Assembly: GCA_958295665.1 (NCBI GenBank)
Contig: OY282560.1
Coordinates: 85,908,311-85,972,310 of the forward strand
Direction of reading: 5' to 3'
DNA from: Tipula vernalis
Lineage: Eukaryota > Arthropoda > Insecta > Diptera > Tipulidae
DNA length: 64,000 bases
The position numbers and the translations under genes were made by a program. Positions 55,991 through 64,000 of this stretch are shown piece after piece. Numbering within the stretch: the stretch's first letter is position 1; each line of letters starts with the position of its first letter. The notes under the pieces are model-generated. The model was not told the DNA's origin. It did not search any database and saw only the letters and a list, made by a program, of their open reading frames with translations.

Positions 55991-58644
55991 TATTTTGCAG
56001 TAAAATATTTTTTATTAATAACTTTTGCTTTAAATTTCATTTTGAGATGCACAAAATTTGTAGATTGTCAATATCATACTTAGTGTGTCAGTCTACATTA
56101 GAGTGCCTCACCTGATTTGTTTTTTTATAGAACGAATTACTCCACTACTTTTCGTAACGGTTTGTTTTAGACCTCGCAAAAAATATGTGTAATAGCTTGG
56201 TTGTTCTCTGTGTGTAGTATTACTAAATCGAAGATTGTCTAAATATTTTTGGAGTCTTTGACTTTCGAGTCAGCCGTTCGAACCTGTTTATTTTCTTAAC
56301 AAATTTTTTTTTTTTGAAATTACTTTTAATAATTTATTGCATATACTTATTTGAAAATTTGAAAATACTTCAACGTGAACTGTTGACCTTCCTAAAGTTT
56401 GAAGTTGTATATAACCGATTTTCATCATTAACATTAATCGCCTGAGTTTTAAAGGCTGGATTGTGGGAAGTATTCTTTTATTCTAAAGCTGATTTATTGT
56501 TGGCTTTTTTAAATTTATTGTTATCTTAAACGACCTAATCTACCCAATTGACTGTGAAAGAGCTTCAAACTCAAAATAGTTTGTTAAAGTAATGTTGGGC
56601 CTTAATACAAAATGTTTGTGAATAAATAACTATTGAACAGCTTTTATGTTATGCACTTGCATTGTATAATCCAGGGTTGCAAACCAAGCCGTTACCAAAA
56701 GCAAAGCAAAAGCCAATAATCCATTCCAAAAATTTCCGGATCAAAACCAAAATAATTTTTTTTTATTTTCCCCAAACCAGAACCATTTTTACACTGAAAA
56801 TTTTAGTAACAGAAATATTACAAATTTAATTTACACAAATTATAACCATACCATTTCATTACCATAATTTTCTTAATTCTTCTGCCAAGGAGGATTGTTT
56901 TGTGGAATTCAAGATGCTCCAATCGTCCATAAACAAAAAGAAATCGGTTTATGACTCAAAATTTTAAAACCTGGTGGTTTGAAATTTGAAAATAAATTAG
57001 CAGGCATCGGTTTGCCTTTCGGGCGCCTTATTTGCGGAAAACTTGAGAAATAGAGAAATTTTACCGTAAATACTTAGTATAACTGATAGGCTAAAATTCG
57101 AACCTCGATCATAGCTGGTGCTCGTATGTTAGGTATGAAGGATACCAATGTAGTATTCCTCCACAGTAAATAACTGGAGTATTTTATTTCAATCCTTATT
57201 AAGAGGTTATCTGATTCTTTGCTGTATATAAACACGTGATCATATCCTCAAACCCAGCACCATCTGGCACTGGGGATAGTTTATGTTCGTAAAGACCCGG
57301 TAGCAATAAATTATACATAAAGATTAACTGGAAAATCACTTCTTCGTTATAGTCGAATCTATATTTTCCCTAAGCATTCAATTATTCTATCTTATTTTTA
57401 TATATATCCATCTTTAATTATTTCTTTACTGTTTCGTTTTTTCTAACGTTGAAACAGTTATATACACATCCAATTACAATCCATATATCGACCGCTTCGT
57501 GACAAGAACTCCTATCTGCGATTTTTGCTAAAAAGAGTTTTTGATGCAGAAATATAGCTATAATGCAGGCGCACCTATACATAATAACTAAAACGTAATA
57601 GTAAAAGTAAAAAAAGAATATAACGGCAAAAAACAATTCCTCCTATAAAGAAATAGTAAAAAAAAATCGTAAAAATCTCCTATGTGATCAGTTTCCTTGT
57701 GTTTTGGCAGCGTGCGGATCGCCGGTAAGTATTTGATCTGTTTTGTATTAAGTGATATTAGTTAAAATTGAAAGTGAAGTGAAAATTAAATCTACTAATA
57801 TATAATTCACAGTGTGCGGCCGTAACGCTTTTCTTATATTTCCAATTTAGATGCTTGAATTTTATAACTGAGTAGTCCGAGTGATATAGGTGGTGACTTT
57901 TTAACAAGGAACTTCGAATAGAAAATGTTTCGGGTTCGATGCTGATCGAAGTACTTATTAATTTTAATAATTTTTTTGCCTATAACGGTATTTCATTTTT
58001 TCAATACGAATTGAAAAACATAAAATTTTATATTGTAAGACAATGATTATAATGTAATATGTAATAATACATTTTTTAAAACTGTAATGTACATTTAGGC
58101 TGGTATCGAAAATTATTTTTCGATATTCAATTTTTTCCAATAAGCTTTCGGGTTCGATCCTCACCAAGAACGTTTTGCATTATTTTTTTTTTTTTTCATT
58201 TTATAACGGCATTTCATTACAACATAACGAATTGAAAACTATATCCTCTTTATTTATTATTAAATAATATACCCAGTGTGGGGCGAGACGCTATATGTAT
58301 AATTATACACCCCACACACTAACACTACTACAAACTAAATGCACCAACACCTCATTGTATCAATATTTCACGTATAATACGGCCCGCTGTAAATTTCAGC
58401 TAAGTGAGCCTTTTTTAATTCGTGGAGCCCTTTCGATGCAATCATGACCATAGGAACCATTGTAAAATTAGTTTCAAATACTCATATAGTTATCGGGTGT
58501 GTTTATAAAAATAAGAAACTGAAATTTATTTTATTTCTTCAATTGTTTTGTTTAGTTCTTATGGTTTACGTGTGAATAAAGTGTTAAAATCGTGTCATTT
58601 TATTGAATTTAAAGATAGTTTTTTATTATTGCACTAACGTGTGA
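55991..58644. other. AT-rich non-coding stretch
   Basis: About 2.6 kb without a supported gene. GGGTTCGAT-type sequences at about 57932 and 58150 lie in two diverged copies of a block of about 220 bp that also share TATAACGG.ATTTCATT. TTTGGCAGCGTGCGGATCGC at about 57704-57723 followed by GGTAAGT resembles either a retroelement primer binding site or a splice donor. A stem AGTGTGGGG / CCCCACAC lies near 58275-58318. None is conclusive. Confidence 0.4.
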
Positions 58645-60130
58645 AAAATTAGAGCGAAACTTTCGCTTTTTCGCCTTCCTGAACCGGGCTCGATTCAAAA
58701 CGTCGAACATGTTTTCGATGTCAAAGAGCAAGCTCAAATGGCCATAAACTTGATCGCCACCCTTAACCCAATGCAGCGTGCCATTTTCGAAGAGATTGCT
58801 GCTGTAATTGATGATTCGATGGCTGAGTCGAGATTTTTCTTCCTCGACGGTCCTGGCGGTTCGGGAAAAACTTACCTTTACAACACTTTGATGACTTATG
58901 TAAGAGGCCAGAGTAAAGTTGTTCATGCTTTCGCCACGACAGGAATTGCAGCGGATTTATTAGTTGGTGGTAGAACTGCCCACAGTGGTTTCAAAATCCC
59001 GCTTTCTGCTAACGAAACATCGGTGTCATCCATGAAAATCCCCTCGCAGGAATCCATTAAATTACGAGAAGCTGCAATGCTCATTATCGATGAGGCTTCA
59101 ATGCTTTCTTCGCATTCTCTTCGAGTGATTGATCTGCTTCTGCGAGGAATCATGAATAATATTCGTCCTTTCGGTGGCAAGCTTCTCATCCTTGGCGGTG
59201 ACTTTCGACAAACCTCAAATGTTGTTCCCAGAGGAAAAAATGCTGATATCATCGAAATGTCACCAACCTCATCACCAACATGCGAGCATTTGGACAACGA
59301 GAGTTCAACGAATGGGTTTTGCAATTGGGCGATGGCAGATTGCGAAATGATCTGGAAGAAGCCGATCCCGATTTAGTCGAAATTCCTGAGGAAATGATAG
59401 AGCGTGAAAACATCATTCGATCAATTTTTGGAGTTGAAATTCGAACAACAACTGCTGATGAAATCGCTCTTGTCGCCAACAAGATTATTCTCAGTCCAAA
59501 AAATGTTCATGTCACAAAGCTCAACAATGCCACTCTAGATCTTTTACCGGGAGATGCAACAACCTTCCTGAGCATTGACTCAATGATCTCCGACGACCCG
59601 AACGATGCAATCGATTTTCCAGTCGAATTTTTGAATTCTCAGACCCCTTCTGGCATGCCTCCTCATTCACTGAAATTGAAAGTTGGTGCGTTCATCATGT
59701 TGCTAAGGAATTTGGATCCAAAGAAGGGACTTCTGAATGGAACTCGATTGATCGTGAAAAGCTGTTCAGGAATTGTATCAAGGCGGAAATAATCGCAGGC
59801 AGCAATAAGGGAGCGGAAGTTTGCACCCCCCGAATCGACTTGGAACCAAGCGAGAGCAGCTTAGGATTTCAAATGAAGCGACGACAATTTCCCATCATTT
59901 TGGTTTTTGCAATGACGATTAACAAGGCTCAGGGACAATCATTCGATAAGGTTGGGGTGTTTTTACCAGAACCTGTTTTTGCTCATGGCCAGCTTTATGT
60001 AGCTTTAACGCGAGTACGAAATCAAGAAAACCTTAGAGTGCTGATCAACAATTTCTCATACCAAGGCGCAATAATAAATGATAACTGTACATTTACAAGA
60101 AACGTTGTGATAAAAGAATTATTGAATTAA
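58645..60130 (+). pseudogene. Helitron-type (Pif1-like) helicase, frameshifted and 5'-truncated
   Basis: The open frame starts without ATG at about 58645 (KLSLFRLPEPGS) and shows the helicase motifs in order: LDGPGGSGKT (Walker A), FATTGIAADLL, LIIDEASMLSS (Walker B), LLILGGDFRQT, and, after frame changes near 59265 and 59790, TNMRAFGQREFNEW, KLKVGAFIMLLRNLD, AMTINKAQGQS and GQLYVALTRVR. The stop is at 60128-60130. Near 59265 a few tens of bases seem deleted where family members have a further stretch before TNMR. The HUH nuclease (Rep) and zinc finger expected upstream in a Helitron are absent. A cellular PIF1 is less likely given the Helitron-like LLPGD / GMPPHSLKLKVGA region. No TC...CTRR ends were found. 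Codon-like composition is GC-richer than the flanks. Confidence 0.9.
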
Positions 60131-60862
60131 TATTAAATTGTCTTATTTCGTATTATTTTAGGAAAAAAAAACATTTTACTTTTCAGGCTATGGGGCCATA
60201 TCACGTAACGCTTCATGGGGGTGGCTTCATGATTTGTTACGATTTGTTAAAGATAGGGAGGAGTGAACATAGATCATATCATTGATAGCCCGTTTTCTTA
60301 ATTGCAAAATTCACTTTCACGTGATTAAAATAATTTAAAAATGTGAATACTTTTATGTTACGCCTGGGAGAGGGAGGGGTTTTGAAATATGTTACGATCT
60401 TTTAGGAAGGGGAAGTAAGGGGTATAAAAAGCAAATAAATATGTGAACTACTATATATTGAGTTTTCAGAAACTTCCGTCAGTTTTGACGGGTAATTACT
60501 AGTATGTATATATTTTGTAGTTGAATTGAAATATTTATTATGATGTGGTTATATAATAATACATAATAAAACAATAATAAATAATTGCTTCATTTATGAG
60601 ATTTTGAAACATCATTATTTATGTAGATAGGATGTTTTGCATCCAATTTTTACTAAACGAATTCACCGAAAAATTTAAAAATTTAATTTTTGTTTCAAAT
60701 TACAGACAACAAATAAATATCTATTAAGTTAAACGAATTAGGAATTCCATTAAAAAAATGTCACGTGGCAAAGAATGTTAGATAAAGCACGAGAAAAATT
60801 ACAACAGGCAATCGTGATCCCAAGCAGCAAATGAAACAGTAATTCCAATTGAAAACCTTGAC
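60131..60862. other. Non-coding spacer with repeated GTTACG motifs
   Basis: About 730 bp. ACGTAACGCTTCATGGGGGTGG with TTTGTTACGATTTGTTA (60200-60260) and TTACGCCTGGGAGAGGGAGG with ATGTTACGATCTTTTA (60358-60405) are two similar G-rich blocks. CCGTCAGTTTTGACGGGTAA near 60476 is a palindromic sequence similar to the piggyBac-type MITE interior. No gene. Confidence 0.4.
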
Positions 60863-62830
60863 GTGATATTTTCTTTTGAATTGGATCCTACAGCGATGGG
60901 ATCTGATATTTACATTCCGAGTGCCAGCAATAATTCAAATGAGAATACAATTATGGTTACGGATTTAAATTTTGAAAATATATCAAAGCAGAACGGACTA
61001 GAAATGGAAAGTAAGGCTTATAAAGACGACCCAGACTATGTGAGAGATATGACTGATGATTCTAACAGTAGTGAAGAACAACTTCATATTACGGATGCGG
61101 ACAATGATGAAAATAATCATTTATTTGTACCTGAAAGTGTAGAAACGGAAGAGACAGATGAAACGGATCTGAGTGGAGTAAATTCCGTACGGCGACAAAG
61201 GAAATCTAAATCTGATAATTGGAAACGCAATAAAAATAAAAGCCTCCGCATGAACGGGAAAGAGTACGTTGGGTTCTGTAAGATAGATAATAAATACCAA
61301 CAACAGAAAATAAGAAGTCCTAGAGTGCAAGGTATTTCTTGCAAATCGAACAAGTGCCTCAAGTCAAAAAACCGATTTTGTCACACGTTTACACCGGAAA
61401 TACGACAAGTTTTTTTCAATGATTTTTGGGATAAATGTAATTGGGACCAACGAAAAATATTTATTTCCTCAAATGCTATATGCAGATCTGCATCCAGAAT
61501 GACTGTTGAAACGAGCTCTAGACGTTCGAAAACTTATGATTACTTCATGTACAATGGCACAGACCGTGTTCAGGTTTGTCGGAATATGCTTTTGCAATCG
61601 TTTGCTATTGGTTATAAGACAGTGCATGCTTGGATTGAGTCCAGTGGACACGGTTTGCATCACGAGACTTCTCATTCAAACATGTTTACATTCCTTTTTT
61701 GAAGAACTACCAAAGTTGCCTTCACATTATGCAAGAGCCAATTCATCTAAATTATTTTTGGAACCGATCTACAGTTCCATTAGAGATGTGTTTAAACAAT
61801 ATCAAATATTCTGTGGATCCAAAAATAGTTTACCTTTAGGAATAACGCTGTTTACTGAAACGGTTCACGAAAAGAATTTGTCCATTTTTCAAAAAAAGAA
61901 AGATGAATGCAACGTGTGCGCGTCTTTTAGAAATGGGAATTTGGCGGAAGATGAATATAACAAACACATTATTAACAAGAACCGCGCGCGAGATGAAAAA
62001 ACTCGAGATAAGGAACTTGCTATTTCTGGAAATATTTTTGCCATATGCATGGATCTGCAAGCTGTGGCGCCCCACGTTAACGCAAATGCATTTTATTACA
62101 AAACCAAACTATGCTGCCATAATTTTACATTTTATAATTTAGCCACCAAAGATGTAAAATGTTATTGGTTCTCTGAAGATCAATGCAACAATATATGCGC
62201 ATCAACTTTTACTAGTTGTATCATCGACTACTTAAGCAATAATCTTAGCATCGAAGAAAAAAAAACTGTTGTGCTTTATTCCGACGAATGCGGATACCAA
62301 AACAGAAATAATGTTTTGGCTAACGCGCTATTAAATTTTTCTATGCAGAATGATATTGAAATCATTCAAAAGTATTTAGAACCAGGACACACACAGATGG
62401 AGTGTGACAGTGTCCATAGTAAGATTGAGCATCAACTCAAAAATAGGGAAATACATTTACCCAGCAACTATTTAGTATTTACTAAAGCCGCGAGAAAATT
62501 TAAGAAAACGTTTTTTACAAACTATTCATTACCGGAACATCTTAGATATTCATCAATTAGACCTGGTAGAAGCGCCCATGATCCAGTAGTTACCGACATC
62601 AAAGCTTTAAGATATTACGAAAGTAAAATAAAATACAAATTATGTTTCGATCACGAGTGGAGCGACTTACCTGGAAGATTAAAAAAAATTAATGTTTTAT
62701 CGAATTATCCATCTCTTTTTAGTACAACATGCAAAATAAAAAAAGCAAGTACGATCACTTACAAGATTTAAAATCTGTGATCCCATCAGACCGTCATGCC
62801 TTTTACGATAATCTTGAATTCGTTGATTAA
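60863..62830 (+). pseudogene. DUF7869-like transposon protein, frameshifted
   Basis: The first frame (60863 to about 61690) starts MIFSFELDPTAMGSD, has an acidic low-complexity region (residues 40-110), then basic KSDNWKRNKNKSLRMNG and a cysteine stretch ISCKSNKCLKSKNRFCH typical of this family's N-terminus. A one-base frameshift near 61690 leads to the second frame with ELPKLPSHYARANSSKLFL, DECNVCASFR, FAICMDLQAVAPHV, TKLCCHNFTFYN, VLYSDECGYQNRNN and EPGHTQMECDSVHSKIE. A second frameshift near 62740 hides the last 25 or so residues, which end LEFVD at 62828-62830. Aspartates in MDLQ and YSDECGYQN and the acidic residue in the GHTQMECD box are candidate DDE-type acids (inference). Only two lesions separate it from a full protein of about 650 residues. 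No inverted termini were found. Confidence 0.75.
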
Positions 62831-64000
62831 CTTTTTTTAATAATGCTGATGAAACTTGGAGACTGATTTTAGTCGTAATTTTAAGAATATTATTTTTAAA
62901 CATGTGAATGTGATTTCAATACTTTTGTATTATTTAACTGAAAGTTGATTTTTTTTGTTTTAGACAGGTACCATCCTAATAATCTTAATTTTTTATATCT
63001 AAAAACTTGAATTATTTATGTAAATTTGTTATGAATAAAAAATTAAAAGATGAAATAACTACCATAACAATTAAGTTTATTTATTTGAATAATATATCCT
63101 ATCTGCATAAAAAATTTGACTCAAATTATCCTAAGTACATTAAAAATTTTACCATCAAGATAACTGACAAAAATAGTTATTGATACGTTGTATAAGATTA
63201 TTCGTTGTATAAGAGGTCTTGTCACGAAGCGGGCGATATGTACATCTCCAAGAAAACGAATTCCGCTCTGTGACAAAACTCGCATCTACTTGCAAAAGCA
63301 ATTACCAATAAAAGACTACCAGCTTCTAGCCTCAGTTAATACAATGGATGAATTCTCACAAATCACAAACATCGCAAATAAGATTCGCAAACGTTGTATA
63401 CCACAACAGCCCTTATTCTCACATCGTAAACGGATCGCCCTTACCACTATAATATTACTTAACTTAATTGTTATGCATTAAAAAAAACACGGAGTAGCCA
63501 AAACTCACAATCGCCATCATTAGATCAGTTAATACTTTCGCCTGATGCCTCAACATACTAAACAAATTAATTTACTACAAGATAAGTGTCCAAGCAATAC
63601 AAATTAACAAACAAATTCTTTCTCTGTTCATAATGATTTTACTAACATATCAAATCTTGGAAGGGCATAAAATATCAGCCCCTGAGCTCAATCCCCAATA
63701 GTCACTGAGTAGTTCCACCTATTCCTACCGGGAAAATAATTTATTTATTTGTTTTTATTTAATGATCGGCTATTTCAATATATATACAATTTGCACAAAG
63801 GTCGTGTAAAACCATGCCTGTCGTAGCTTTGGGACTCTGAAGTATTAGCAAGCAAAATAAAATTAGTAAATTATATAAATGCAGCCGAAAACCTCTGAAC
63901 CTAGTGATTTTGAATTATGCGTACTTTCGAGGAAATTGCATCGGAAGTCCGTTTTATGTCACTTGGTAGAGAAAATAATTACTTTGTGGTAACGACAAGG
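62831..64000. other. Non-coding or unrecognised right edge
   Basis: About 1.2 kb. A 97-codon plus-strand frame at 63188-63481 (CIRGLVTKRAICTSPRKR... ANKIRKRCIPQQP) is basic and might be a retroelement fragment, but I do not recognise it. TCTTGTCACGAAGCGG.CGATAT within it recurs on the minus strand at about 57490-57515. The remainder is A-rich and shows no gene; the window ends here. Confidence 0.4.

Noticed and set aside
57880..58200. GGGTTCGATGC and GGTTCGATCC boxes as tRNA genes or a SINE
   Set aside because: No A box at a proper distance and no cloverleaf; they lie in a diverged duplicated block, so chance or a decayed repeat is more likely.
63188..63481. 97-codon frame as a retroelement gag
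   Set aside because: Basic composition and a 22-bp match to 57.5 kb are suggestive only; no gag or nucleocapsid motif is visible.

Overview
This window looks like non-coding DNA from an insect nuclear genome, most likely a higher fly. It is very AT-rich, is strewn with TACATACATATGTA-type simple repeats and long A or T runs, and every recognisable protein belongs to a eukaryotic transposable element. I found no convincing host gene, rRNA, tRNA, operon or CRISPR array. Placement in the flies rests on composition, repeat style and the transposon families, not on a marker gene.

Left part, 0-16 kb. A palindromic MITE family (about 250 bp) occurs in four copies at 0.3-3.9 kb. One copy was split by a pogo/Tigger element (868-3364) with a complete 588-codon transposase, perfect 22-bp inverted ends and a TA duplication. 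Two Tc1-like elements follow. The one at 4482-6422 has IR/DR-type ends and carries a GC-richer, coding-like segment that does not belong to it. The one at 8217-9636 has 118-bp inverted ends and a transposase frame broken only by two stop codons. A weak remnant of a DUF7869-like transposon protein lies near 11.9 kb. At 13034-15661 there is a Foldback-type element with 185-bp tandem units in opposing arms and a 9-bp target duplication. A separate 806-bp TA-flanked element is inserted in its left arm.

Middle, 16-53 kb. Mostly featureless AT-rich DNA with scattered elements: a pogo-type MITE (21.5 kb), two mariner fossils (22.0 and 41.4 kb), an inverted-repeat element (24.8 kb), a rearranged Tc1 fossil (26.6 kb) and two LINE reverse transcriptase fossils (27.9 and 47.8 kb). 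The largest structure, at 29.5-34.2 kb, is a long inverted-repeat element around a decayed transposase-like gene whose family I cannot name. A 5'-truncated R1/LOA-type LINE, with a 12-bp target duplication and a telomere-like 3' tail, interrupts that gene. A 650-690 bp repeat carrying a (TCTGTCAG)n microsatellite is present in opposite orientations at 35.1 and 46.9 kb. A piggyBac-type MITE with TTAA ends is at 39.3 kb. An A-biased tract with degenerate tandem repeats fills 42.9-46.1 kb. A Tc1 element at 49.0-50.4 kb has excellent ends but a dead transposase.

Right part, 53-64 kb. A Penelope-like element (53050-55298) keeps its reverse transcriptase YVDD and GIY-YIG endonuclease in one open frame between 355-bp terminal repeats in inverted orientation, each with a hammerhead-like core. 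A frameshifted Helitron/Pif1 helicase (58.6-60.1 kb) and a frameshifted DUF7869-type transposon gene (60.9-62.8 kb) close the window.

The elements do not act together as one system. They are a layered set of independent insertions, several nested, whose order of arrival can be partly read from interruptions and target duplications. The Tigger, the Penelope-like element and the unclassified long-inverted-repeat element deserve the closest look.
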